Shown: one piece after another, positions 8,030-15,248 of the stretch
How positions within the stretch are numbered: the first letter of the stretch is position 1
Layout of the letters: every line of letters starts with the position of its first letter
From: CAZRIP01 sp964600165
Lineage (GTDB): Bacteria > Elusimicrobiota > Elusimicrobia > UBA1565 > UBA9628
DNA length: 36,331 nucleotides
NCBI GenBank assembly: GCA_964600165.1
Contig: CAZRIP010000021.1
Span: forward strand, 1 to 36,331
Direction: 5' to 3'
Notes under the pieces: generated by a model
The model's input: only the letters and a program-made list of their open reading frames with translations
Databases searched by the model: none
Told to the model about the DNA's origin: nothing
Program-made: the position numbers and the translations under genes

Positions 8030-9028
8030 TCAGCTCCGAGGCCCGATCCCGCGCGCGTCCACCGGCTTATCGACGGACCACTTGGCCGCGCCGGTCGCGA
8101 CGGCCAGATCGCCGAGCCGCGCGGCCACGACCCGCACGGCTCTTCCGATCGGCGGCAGCGCGTGCCGGCGCAGGCTTCTTCTCACTTCGGGCACGATGAT
8201 GCCGCCGAGCGATTTCACCATCCCCCCGCCGAGCACGATCATGTCCGGGCTCAGGAAATTGACGAAGTTGGCGAGCACGAGCCCCACGATGCTCGCGCGG
8301 CTGCGGACGAGCTCCTCGATGTGCGCGTCGCCCGCGCGGATCGCCTCGGCGAGCGCGTCGGCGCGGATCTGAAGAACGTCGGCGCCGGCGCGCTTGAAAA
8401 GCCTCGGCGCCCATTGCTTGGCCGCCATCGAGGCCGCTTGGGCCGCGATCGCGTGCCGGCTCGCGATGTCGTCGAGCAGCCCGTGGCGCTGCGAGCCCGA
8501 CAGCGGCCCCATCGCGTCGAGCAAGTAGTGGCCGATCTCCCCCGCCTGCCCGGTCGCGCCGCGATAGAGCTTCCCGTCGATGGCGAGCGCCCCGCCGATC
8601 CCGGTGCCGAGGAAGATGCCGATGACGTTCTTGCGGCCGACGGCGGCGCCGAGAGTCATCTCGCCGTAAAGGCCGAGCTGCGCGTCGTTGCCCACGACGC
8701 ACGGCGCGCGCGCGAGCCGCTCGACGCGGGCGGCGATCGGGAAGTGGTCGATGAACGGGATGTTGGGGCAGGACATCAGCACGCCCGTCGCGGAGTCGAC
8801 GAACCCCGCGCAGCCGGCCCCGACCGCGCGCAGCCGCAGCCCGCGGCGGCGGGCGAGGGCGGAGAGGCTCCTCACGCTCTCGTCGAGCTTCGACGCGAAG
8901 CGCTTGAGCCCTCCCTCGGGCTTGGTCTGATGCAGCGTCGTCGTGATCGGACGAAAGCGATCATCGAACAACGCCGCCAAGACCTTCGTGCCGCCGAGGT
9001 CGAGGCCTATGGTGGCCCAACGCTCCAC
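8030..9028 (-). CDS. ROK-family sugar kinase
   Basis: A 332-residue protein from GTG 9028. The ASKHA nucleotide-binding start GLDLGGTKVLAALFD (about 8-22) and a second phosphate motif IGIFLGTGIGGALAIDGKLYRGATGQAGEIGH are clear. The likely catalytic aspartate is in VVGNDAQLGLYGE. The adenosine motif is near MIVLGGGMVKS. These enzymes phosphorylate glucose or related hexoses. The usual ROK zinc motif CxCGxxGCxE after GEIGH is missing: the sequence there is YLLDAMGPLSGSQRHGLLDD with no cysteine. Substrate is therefore uncertain. The gene follows the two lipoprotein genes with a 16-base gap and precedes two membrane protein genes. Confidence 0.88.
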   Translation of the reverse strand: MERWATIGLDLGGTKVLAALFDDRFRPITTTLHQTKPEGGLKRFASKLDESVRSLSALARRRGLRLRAVGAGCAGFVDSATGVLMSCPNIPFIDHFPIAARVERLARAPCVVGNDAQLGLYGEMTLGAAVGRKNVIGIFLGTGIGGALAIDGKLYRGATGQAGEIGHYLLDAMGPLSGSQRHGLLDDIASRHAIAAQAASMAAKQWAPRLFKRAGADVLQIRADALAEAIRAGDAHIEELVRSRASIVGLVLANFVNFLSPDMIVLGGGMVKSLGGIIVPEVRRSLRRHALPPIGRAVRVVAARLGDLAVATGAAKWSVDKPVDARGIGPRS

Positions 9029-9044
9029 GTGCCCGCCATGAGCC

Positions 9045-9797
9045 TCATCGGCTCGCCGCCTGCGTCGCCTGCGATTGATCGTAGCGCGAGACGAGCGCCA
9101 GGGCCGCGTCGTGCCCCGCTTCCTCGAGCGCCATGTCGCAGGCGGTCCGCTCGTCGACGTCCACCGCCGAGGCTTCCTGCGTCTGGTCTAGCACCTTGCC
9201 CGTGCGCACGTCGACGACGCTCAGGTTCAGGCTCGCGCGGTAGCTGTAAAACCCGCCGAGCCTGAGGTCGGCCCGCCCGTACGTCTCGACGACGCCGGTC
9301 ACGACGACGTCGGCCGCGCTCTCTTCCTCCGCGACTTGGTAGTCGTAGGAGGCGAGCACGCCGCGGATCGCGGCCGCGACTTTCTCGTTGGCGAGCTTGA
9401 CCGCGAAGCGCGTCGCCTTCAACGCCTTCGGCGACGGCGCCTGCGGATGATAGAGCACGACGGCTTGGATGCGTACCTTATACACGTCGCCGTCGAGCCC
9501 CGCCGAGAGCACGCGGTAGCGCCGGATGGTGCCGCCCAGATTCGCGACGATGCTTTGCCTGACGTCGATCGCGTCGTCGACCTTGGTCGACGCGCGCACG
9601 GTGACGCCGATCGCCTTCTCGACCGCGCGGCGCTGCGCGTCGGCCAGCGCGCGCCGCTCGGTCGAGACGACGTCGGCCCGATCCGCGGGCGTCCAACCCT
9701 CGGCCTCGACTTGGATCTCCCGGTCGCCGTCTTCCGAGAGCGTCGCGCAGCCGGGCAGCAGGATCAGCGCCGCGAGAGCGAGCGCCGCGCCCTTCAT
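9045..9797 (-). CDS. Lipoprotein with FlgT/LPP20-like domain
   Basis: A 250-residue protein starting at ATG 9797, which overlaps the upstream gene stop by four bases (ATGA). The signal peptide ends in a lipobox LLPGC, predicting lipid attachment at Cys18. The region ALADAQRRAVEKAIGVTVRASTKVDDAIDVRQSIVANLGGTIRRYRVL, then VYKVRIQAVV, resembles the N-terminal domain of FlgT and LPP20-type lipoproteins. A second module follows (FAVKLANEKVAAAIRGVLASYDYQVAEEESAADVVVTGVVETYGRADLRLGGFYSYRASLNLSVVDVRTGKVL), similar to domains that bind surface or flagellar partners. No flagellar gene is nearby. The same frame stays open far upstream but only reads through the neighbour's sequence. Confidence 0.75.
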   Translation of the reverse strand: MKGAALALAALILLPGCATLSEDGDREIQVEAEGWTPADRADVVSTERRALADAQRRAVEKAIGVTVRASTKVDDAIDVRQSIVANLGGTIRRYRVLSAGLDGDVYKVRIQAVVLYHPQAPSPKALKATRFAVKLANEKVAAAIRGVLASYDYQVAEEESAADVVVTGVVETYGRADLRLGGFYSYRASLNLSVVDVRTGKVLDQTQEASAVDVDERTACDMALEEAGHDAALALVSRYDQSQATQAASR

Positions 9798-10246
9798 TCG
9801 AACTGGACCCCCATGTAGCGCTCGAGGCGCGACTTGGGCAGGCGCAGCGTCACGACGCAGCCGTTGTCCCCGGTGAACTCGGATTTGACGATCTCGGCGC
9901 CCTTGATCGCCTCGTTGATCTCCGTCTCGAGCGTGGAATCGGTCTCCATCGCGCGCTCGACCTTCACGCCTCCCTTGACGGTCACGCCCTTGATCATCGA
10001 CAGCATCTCGTATTGCGCCTTGACGATCGCCGCGTCGCGCGCGAGGGCCTTGCGCTGCGTGTCGGACTGGAGCTTGGGGTCCGAGCCGCCGATGCCGATC
10101 GTCACGAAGTATTTTCCTGCGTCCGGCTGCTGGTCTAGGACGGCGTCCACCTGTCCGCGATGCACTCGGCTCGGCGCTTGCGCGCAGGCCGACAAAAAGA
10201 CGGCGACGGCGGCGAGAGTCCACGCGAACGAGCGTTTGAAGGTCAT
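9794..10246 (-). CDS. LPP20-family-like lipoprotein
   Basis: A 150-residue protein with signal peptide and lipobox FLSAC, predicting lipidation of Cys21. The mature part includes AGKYFVTIGIGGSDPKLQSDTQRKALARDAAIVKAQYEMLSMIKGVTVKGG, the repeated R.AL.DA...A...ML..I.G pattern of LPP20 lipoproteins, and ends with a strand-rich CVVTLRLPKSRLERYMG. ATG 10246 has a good Shine-Dalgarno (GAGGAG at 10258-10253, six bases away). It is the first gene of a leftward five-gene operon. It shares the same domain type as the next gene, suggesting an old duplication or a two-part envelope assembly. Confidence 0.8.
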   Translation of the reverse strand: MTFKRSFAWTLAAVAVFLSACAQAPSRVHRGQVDAVLDQQPDAGKYFVTIGIGGSDPKLQSDTQRKALARDAAIVKAQYEMLSMIKGVTVKGGVKVERAMETDSTLETEINEAIKGAEIVKSEFTGDNGCVVTLRLPKSRLERYMGVQFE

Positions 10247-10359
10247 GGGTTTCTCCTCAGGCTCTGCGGGATCTACGGTCGCGCGTAGTCTAGAAAGGTT
10301 CTCGCCCGCGGGCCATGATCGCCGCGCAAAAGGATTGTGCCGCGCGTTTACGCGAGCGC

Positions 10360-10388
10360 TTGTGAAGAACGTGTTGGCGGGCTATACT
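10360..10388 (+). promoter_or_regulatory. Promoter with predicted start on the GTG codon
   Basis: TTGTGA (10360-10365) and TATACT (10383-10388, 5 of 6) are exactly 17 bases apart. Counting seven bases from the -10 box puts +1 at 10395, the first base of the GTG start, so the message would have no leader. Confidence 0.65.
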
Positions 10389-10394
10389 CTTCGC

Positions 10395-10853
10395 GTGCCG
10401 CTGCCCGTGCCCAACGTCGACGGCCTGCACGCCGGCCTCGCGATCGTCGCGAGCGCCATGTGCGCCCTATGGATCAGCGCGAAGACCGAGACGCGGAAGG
10501 CCGTCGAGGCCCGGCGCAAGGCAGAGAAGGCGCTGCGCGAGCTCAAGGAGCAGCCCGAGCGCGCGGAGTTCCGCGTCGAGCGCTTCGAGCTGCTGTGGTT
10601 TCCCGTCGTCACGGCGTCGATCCAGACGATGGAGATCACGGGCGTCAATCCGGGCCTCCCCCACTGCGCGAAGGACGCCGTGCCGCTGGGGCTAGACAAG
10701 AACGAGTGGGTCTGCGCCCGCTGCGGCTCCCGCCATCCCGAGTCGCTCGCGGACACGATGGTCTTGGACACCATCTCCGACCTCGCCATCAAGTACTTCC
10801 AAGAACGGCGCCCCGGCTACCGGGTCCTTATTAAAGGACGAAAGAGCGCCTGA
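10395..10853 (+). CDS. Small membrane-anchored protein with CxxC, unknown function
   Basis: A 152-residue protein from GTG 10395, chosen because the promoter above starts transcription there and the frame upstream runs antisense to another gene. One membrane helix lies near the N-terminus (AGLAIVASAMCALWISA), followed by a charged helix, probably coiled coil (KTETRKAVEARRKAEKALRELKEQPERAEFRVERFELLW). The C-terminal part has LPHCAKDAVPLGLDKNEWVCARCGSRHP, where one Cys, the CxxC pair and nearby His could hold a metal. No family was recognised. A weak hairpin terminator overlaps its stop codon. Confidence 0.65.
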   Translation: MPLPVPNVDGLHAGLAIVASAMCALWISAKTETRKAVEARRKAEKALRELKEQPERAEFRVERFELLWFPVVTASIQTMEITGVNPGLPHCAKDAVPLGLDKNEWVCARCGSRHPESLADTMVLDTISDLAIKYFQERRPGYRVLIKGRKSA

Positions 10854-10861
10854 GCGCTTTT
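10842..10861 (+). terminator. Possible intrinsic terminator spanning the stop codon
   Basis: AAGAGCGC and GCGCTTTT pair (8 bp including one G-U) around a CTGA loop that contains the TGA stop of the preceding gene, with the four T residues as the right arm end. It is weak because the T-run is short and lies inside the stem. Confidence 0.35.
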
Positions 10862-10922
10862 CGACTTACCCCGGGGTGAGTTGAGATTCGTCGAACAGTC
10901 GCGCGGGCAATGCCCTGAACGG

Positions 10923-12731
10923 CTACTTCTTCGCCGGCGCGGCGGGCGCGGCCGGCGGCGGCGCGGACGGAAGGTCGAGCTTGATGTGCAGCTCGCGCAG
11001 CTGCTTCGGGTTGACGGGGCCCGGCGCCTCGGACAGCGGATCGGTCCCCTTGGCCGTCTTCGGGAACGCGATGACCTCGCGGATCGACTCTTCGCCGCAT
11101 AAGATGGCGCAAAGCCGGTCGAGTCCCAGGCCCAAGCCGCCGTGCGGAGGCGCGCCGTACTCGAGGGCCGAAAGCAGCAGGCCGAACAGCCGCTGCTGCT
11201 CCTCCGGCGAGAAGCCCATCAGCGAGAAGATCTGCCTCTGCAAATCGGGACGGTGATTGCGGATCGAGCCCGAGGCGAGCTCGACGCCGTTCAAGACGAG
11301 ATCGTACTGATGGCTCGCCACGTTGGCCAGGTCCTCTTTCTTGTCGAGCTTCCAGATCTCGGACTCGAGCGGCGAGGTGAACGGGTTGTGGGTGAAGGTC
11401 CAGCGCTTGTCCTCGGGCTCCCACTCGAGCAGCGGGAAGTGGACGACCCAATGGAAGCTCCAGGGCTTCGAAGGCGCGGGCGCGAGCTTCTTGATGATCT
11501 CCTTGCGGATCGCGCCGAGCACGTTCGAGGCCGGGACGTGCTTGTCCGCCGCGAAGAAAAGGTATTCGCCGGGCTTGCCGTTCAAGCCGGCGAGTTCCTC
11601 GGGCTTCAAGAACTTGGCGATCGGAGACTCCGGACCGTTGGCGGTCCACTTGATCCAGGCCAAGCCCTTGGCGCCGGCGGCCTTGGCGATGTCGGTCCAC
11701 TTGTCGATTTCTGCCCTAGAAAAAGCCGACTCGCAGCGGATCAAGCGCACGACGCCGCCGTTCTTGGCGGCCTCGGCGAAGACCTTGAAGCCCGAGTCCT
11801 TGAATAAAGGCGTCACGTCCTCGATCTCGAACCCGTAGCGCAGGTCCGGCTTGTCCGAGCCGTACTTGCGCAGGCACTCGTCGTATTCCAGACGCGGGAA
11901 CGGCGTGGGCAGGTCGACGCCGGCCGCTTCCTTGAAGACGGCCTTCAGGAAAGTCTCGGCCGCGCCGTGCACGTCCTTTTCCTCGGCGAAGGACATCTCC
12001 AGATCGATCTGCGTGTGCTCGTATTGGCGGTCGGAGCGCAGGTCCTCGTCGCGGAAGCAGCGCGCGAGCTGGAAATAGCGCTCCATGCCGGAGCACATCA
12101 GGATCTGCTTGAAGATCTGCGGCGATTGAGGGAGCGCGAAGAACGAGCCCGGGATCAAGCGCGCGGGCACGAGAAAGTCGCGCGCGCCCTCGGGCGTCGC
12201 CTTCGTCAAGATCGGCGTCTCGATCTCGAGAAAGCCGAGCTTGTCGAGCTCCCGGCGCACGACCATGGCGACGCGATGGCGCAGCGAAAGGTTGTCGAGC
12301 ATCCGCCGCCGGCGCAAGTCGAGGAACCGGTACTTGAGCCGCGAGTCCTCGTGGACGCTCGTGTGCTCGTCGATCTCGAAGGGCAGGGTCTTGGAGGCGT
12401 TGAGAAGCTTGATCGACGCGGCCGAGACTTCGATCTCTCCGGTCGGGATCTTGGCGTTTTCCGTTCCCTTCGGCCGTCGTCCGACCTTGCCTTCGATGCT
12501 GACGACGTGCTCGCTGCCGAGGTTTCCGGCCGCGAGGAACGCGTCGGCTTGCTCGGGATTGACGACGACCTGGACGAGGCCGGAGCGGTCCCTTAGATCG
12601 AAGAAATAGAGTCCGCCGTGATCGCGGCGCGAATGGACCCAGCCCGCCAAGCGCACGGTCTTGCCCTCGTCGCCCGCGCAAAGCGAGCCGCAAGCGTGAT
12701 TCCTGAAAGCGTTCTCGGATGGAGGGGTCAT
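10923..12731 (-). CDS. aspS: Aspartyl-tRNA synthetase, bacterial type
   Basis: A 602-residue class II synthetase. It has an N-terminal OB fold for the anticodon (VRLAGWVHSRRDHGGLYFFDLRD), a catalytic core with the flipping-loop region, PQSPQIFKQ, motif 2 (FRDEDLRSDRQYEHTQID) and motif 3 (GLGLGLDRL), plus the bacterial GAD insertion. The last 15 residues are an Ala/Pro-rich tail. The residues that mark relaxed specificity in the Pseudomonas enzyme, a His in RRDHGG and a Gly in RPKG, are both present, so it may also charge tRNA-Asn. ATG 12731 is preferred (GAGG ten bases upstream). A TTG at 12740 would overlap the stop of the Crp/Fnr gene and add three residues. It is likely co-transcribed with that regulator. 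Confidence 0.95.
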   Translation of the reverse strand: MTPPSENAFRNHACGSLCAGDEGKTVRLAGWVHSRRDHGGLYFFDLRDRSGLVQVVVNPEQADAFLAAGNLGSEHVVSIEGKVGRRPKGTENAKIPTGEIEVSAASIKLLNASKTLPFEIDEHTSVHEDSRLKYRFLDLRRRRMLDNLSLRHRVAMVVRRELDKLGFLEIETPILTKATPEGARDFLVPARLIPGSFFALPQSPQIFKQILMCSGMERYFQLARCFRDEDLRSDRQYEHTQIDLEMSFAEEKDVHGAAETFLKAVFKEAAGVDLPTPFPRLEYDECLRKYGSDKPDLRYGFEIEDVTPLFKDSGFKVFAEAAKNGGVVRLIRCESAFSRAEIDKWTDIAKAAGAKGLAWIKWTANGPESPIAKFLKPEELAGLNGKPGEYLFFAADKHVPASNVLGAIRKEIIKKLAPAPSKPWSFHWVVHFPLLEWEPEDKRWTFTHNPFTSPLESEIWKLDKKEDLANVASHQYDLVLNGVELASGSIRNHRPDLQRQIFSLMGFSPEEQQRLFGLLLSALEYGAPPHGGLGLGLDRLCAILCGEESIREVIAFPKTAKGTDPLSEAPGPVNPKQLRELHIKLDLPSAPPPAAPAAPAKK

Positions 12732-12736
12732 GGGAC

Positions 12737-13423
12737 TCAAGCCTCGATGAGGCAGAGCGAGTTGAGCTTGTCGGGGTCCTTGATGAAGTAGCGCCCGTCG
12801 ACGTGGTCGATGAGCTGCGCGCGGCGCAAGGCCGAGAGCGCGCGCGTCAGCGGCTCGCGCGTGGTGCCGACGAGGTCGGCGAGCTCCTGCTGGGTGTAGT
12901 GCTCGGGAAGCTCGACGCCGCCGCGCTTCTTCTCCCCTCTCTTGCCGAGGTCGTTGAGGGTCTTGGCGACGCGGCCCAGGATGTTCCTGAAGAGGAAGCC
13001 CTCGATCTCCTCGTTGGCGCGCCGCAGCCGCTCGGAGAAGACCTTGAGGAGGTAGATCGACAGCCGCGGGTGATCGCGCGTGAGCAGGCGCTGGAAGTCG
13101 CGCTTGGTGATCATCAGGAGCTTCGTGTAGGCGGAGGCCTCCGCCGAGGCCGAGCGCGGCTTGCCCTCGAGCAGCGCCATCTCGCCGAAGAAGTCGCCGG
13201 GCTGCAGATACGCGAACGTCTTGCGCTTCTTCGAAGAGGACGGAGTGTAGATCTTGACGCGGCCGCTCAGGACGATGAACATCTGCTCGGCGGACGCGGC
13301 CTTGGCGAAGATCGGCTCGCCGGGCCCGTACTCGCGGATGCGGGAGATCTTGTAGACCTCCTTGAGGTCGGCGGTCTGGAGCTTGGCGAAGAACGGCACG
13401 CGGCGCAGCACGCTCAGCGACAT
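12737..13423 (-). CDS. Crp/Fnr-family transcription regulator
   Basis: A 228-residue protein. The N-terminal cyclic-nucleotide-binding fold (about 10-130) includes YGPGEPIFAKAASAEQMFIVLSGRVKIY and a phosphate cassette GDFFGEMALLEGKPRSASAEA that keeps the Gly-Glu and Arg-Ser of ligand-binding members. It has no Fnr-type cysteine cluster. A long dimer helix follows, then the helix-turn-helix YTQQELADLVGTTREPLTRALSALRRAQLI and a wing. The frame extends to TTG 13459, but that TTG is part of the -35 element, and ATG 13423 sits one base after the predicted transcription start. Ligand and regulon are unknown. A palindrome lies upstream of its promoter. aspS follows directly. Confidence 0.92.
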   Translation of the reverse strand: MSLSVLRRVPFFAKLQTADLKEVYKISRIREYGPGEPIFAKAASAEQMFIVLSGRVKIYTPSSSKKRKTFAYLQPGDFFGEMALLEGKPRSASAEASAYTKLLMITKRDFQRLLTRDHPRLSIYLLKVFSERLRRANEEIEGFLFRNILGRVAKTLNDLGKRGEKKRGGVELPEHYTQQELADLVGTTREPLTRALSALRRAQLIDHVDGRYFIKDPDKLNSLCLIEA

Positions 13424-13430
13424 GGGCGTT

Positions 13431-13459
13431 ATCTTAGCTTTTTGCCCGAGGCCGCTCAA
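13431..13459 (-). promoter_or_regulatory. Promoter of the Crp/Fnr-aspS unit
   Basis: On the minus strand TTGAGC (13459-13454) and TAAGAT (13436-13431) are 17 bases apart, four of six matches each. The predicted +1 is 13424, immediately before the ATG at 13423, and there is no Shine-Dalgarno, so the message would be essentially leaderless. Confidence 0.6.
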
Positions 13460-13465
13460 CCCGGC

Positions 13466-13503
13466 TTATCCACCGACTTGGCCCGGGCCGAGTTTGTGGA
13501 TAG
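13466..13503. repeat. 38-bp imperfect palindrome between the capA-like and crp-like genes
   Basis: The sequence is nearly two-fold symmetric about 13484/13485: the centre GGCCCGGGCC is flanked by ACTT/GAGT and by outer arms TTATCCAC and GTGGATAG. Folded on one strand it gives a stem of about 19 pairs with three G-T pairs and one mismatch. The outer arms also resemble inverted DnaA boxes (TTATCCACC and CTATCCACA, each one base from TTATCCACA). It starts one base after the CapA stop and its centre is about 60 bases upstream of the predicted crp-like transcription start. It could end the dcw transcript, act as an operator, or both; there is no T-run. Confidence 0.6.
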
Positions 13504-14517
13504 CTAGGGCTTGCCGGCTTCGACGATACGGAATCGATCGGGGAACTGAGTCAGGGCTCCTTTCCGATCAAGCGCCGCCCTCGCGAGCGCGATACCCTCC
13601 GGCCCCGCCGGGAACGGCTGTCCGCCGTCGGTGTCGATCGGAGTGAAATCGACGCGATGCACGCCGTCCTTGCCGATCTCCGCCTTCGCGATGACCGTGT
13701 AATTCGTTCCGGTGCTCGGCGAGACGAAGAAGAAGTTCCCGAGCGAGTAGAGGATCGGCTTGTCCTTGTAGACCTCCACGGGCTGCAGCACGTGCGGATG
13801 ATGCCCGAGGATCAAGTCGGCGCCGTTGTCGACGGCCACGTGCGCGAAGGCCTTCTGGATGTCGTTTTCCTGCTCGGCGAGCTCGGTGCCGCCGTGGAAC
13901 GAGACGACGAGGACGTCGACTTTCTTCTTGGCCGCCGCCACGTCGGCGGCGAGCCGGTCGAAATCGGAATAATTGACGCCCGGTTTGCGCCGTTTGGCCC
14001 AGCCCTCTTGCGGGAAGGTGCTCGTGAATCCGATCAATCCGAGCTTCCAGCCGTCGAGGTCGTAGACGGTCACGCGATCCGCCTCGGCCAAGTCCTTTCC
14101 CCCGCCGATGTAAGGAATCCGGCGCTTCTTGAGCGCCGCGAGCGTGTCCTCGAAGCCGTCGCGGCCGAAGTCCCAGACGTGGTTGTTGGCGATGTTGACG
14201 ACGGTGAAGCCGGCGTCCTGAATCAGCGCCAGGTTTCGGGGCGGAGCGCGAAAGTTGAATTTTTTAGGCGTCTTGCCGCCTCGTTGGGTTATCGCGCACT
14301 CGAGGTTGCCGAACACGACGTCCCCGTCGAGGAGCTCCTTGACCTTGGCGGCCGGATAGGCGGCTCCATGCGCGGCGATCAGCTCGCCCACGGGTCCATT
14401 CAGGCGGATATCGCCGACGGCGGTGAAGGTTATAGTAGAAGAGACGGCGGCTTGCGTGCTGGCCTGCTGCGCGCTCGCGCCGCCGAGCAGCAGCGCGCAA
14501 AGCGCTAGAGCTTCCAC
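13504..14517 (-). CDS. CapA-family (PGA_cap) predicted metallophosphatase, exported
   Basis: A 337-residue protein from GTG 14517 with a hydrophobic N-terminus ending GGASAQQA that looks like a signal peptide, although it lacks the usual positive charges. Motifs of the CapA/PGA_cap fold appear in order: FTAVGDIRLNG, GDVVFGNLECAIT, VVNIANNHVWDFGRDGF, VLVVSFHGGTE, LILGHHPHVLQPVEVY and PILYSLGNFFF. These Asp, Asn and His residues build a calcineurin-like metal centre. CapA proteins are linked to poly-gamma-glutamate export, but most members act on unknown substrates. It overlaps surE by 13 bases and ends the cell-wall gene run. Its placement suggests a role at the envelope, which is inference. 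Confidence 0.86.
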   Translation of the reverse strand: MEALALCALLLGGASAQQASTQAAVSSTITFTAVGDIRLNGPVGELIAAHGAAYPAAKVKELLDGDVVFGNLECAITQRGGKTPKKFNFRAPPRNLALIQDAGFTVVNIANNHVWDFGRDGFEDTLAALKKRRIPYIGGGKDLAEADRVTVYDLDGWKLGLIGFTSTFPQEGWAKRRKPGVNYSDFDRLAADVAAAKKKVDVLVVSFHGGTELAEQENDIQKAFAHVAVDNGADLILGHHPHVLQPVEVYKDKPILYSLGNFFFVSPSTGTNYTVIAKAEIGKDGVHRVDFTPIDTDGGQPFPAGPEGIALARAALDRKGALTQFPDRFRIVEAGKP

Positions 14518-15248
14518 GATTTGAGCGCCGCGAGCGCCGGCTGGTCCGTGCAGTCGATGTGGAGCGGCGTCACCGAGACGTGGCCCTGGGCGACGACGGC
14601 GACGTCGGTCCCCTTCTCCGGGACGCTCGTCACCGACGAGCCCGCGAGCCAGTAGTAATCGCCGCCGCGCGGGTCGGAGCGCTGCGTGACCTCTTTCGAG
14701 TAGATCCTGCGCCCCAGCCGCACGGCGACGGCCGCGCGCAGCGGCCGCGCGGCGGCCGGCACGTTGACGTTGAGAAAGACGCCCGGCGGCAGGCGTCGCT
14801 GCAATACGAGACGCGCGAGGCGCCCCGCGAAGGCGACGGCGGCCTTGTACGAGGCGGCTTCCGGGTCCTGCGAGAACGCGATCGCCTGAACGCCGAGGAG
14901 CGTCGACTCCCGCGCGGCCGCCACGGTGCCGGAATAGACGACGTCCTCTCCCAGATTGTAGCCACGGTTGACGCCCGAGACGACGAGATCGACGCGCTCC
15001 TTCATGATCTCGAGGATGCCCAGGCGCGCGCAATCCGCGGGCTTGCCGTTGAGGGTGAAGAGGCCCGGGGCGCGGCGCTGCACGCGGATCGGCTTGTGCA
15101 GGGTCAGTGAATGGCTGTCGGCCGAGCGCTCCTGCGCGGGGACGACGGCGGTGACGTCGCCGAGCCGGCGCATCGCCGCGATCAGCGGGCGCAGGCCGGG
15201 GCCGTCGATGCCGTCGTCGTTGGTGACGAGAATCCTGGGCGTTTTCAT
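14505..15248 (-). CDS. surE: 5'/3'-nucleotidase SurE
   Basis: A 247-residue protein whose start ILVTNDDGIDGPGL contains the paired metal-binding Asp11-Asp12. Further family motifs are VVPAQERSADSHSLTL, DLVVSGVNRGYNLGEDVVYSGTVAAARE (metal Asn and the loop that closes the site) and FLNVNVP. SurE removes phosphate from nucleoside monophosphates and short polyphosphate and is tied to stationary-phase survival. ATG 15248 overlaps the murG stop by four bases (ATGA); the longer open frame upstream only reads murG in another frame. Its tight coupling to murG is unusual, since surE is more often near pcm, truD or ispF. Confidence 0.96.
   Translation of the reverse strand: MKTPRILVTNDDGIDGPGLRPLIAAMRRLGDVTAVVPAQERSADSHSLTLHKPIRVQRRAPGLFTLNGKPADCARLGILEIMKERVDLVVSGVNRGYNLGEDVVYSGTVAAARESTLLGVQAIAFSQDPEAASYKAAVAFAGRLARLVLQRRLPPGVFLNVNVPAAARPLRAAVAVRLGRRIYSKEVTQRSDPRGGDYYWLAGSSVTSVPEKGTDVAVVAQGHVSVTPLHIDCTDQPALAALKSWKL

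Noticed and set aside
10864..10881. Palindrome ACTTACCCC/GGGGTGAGT between the convergent genes as a bidirectional terminator
   Set aside because: It has no loop unless inner pairs open, and no T-run on either side; too weak to list as a terminator.
13466..13503. Replication origin based on the DnaA-box-like arms
   Set aside because: Only two imperfect boxes, no AT-rich unwinding segment and no dnaA or dnaN nearby.
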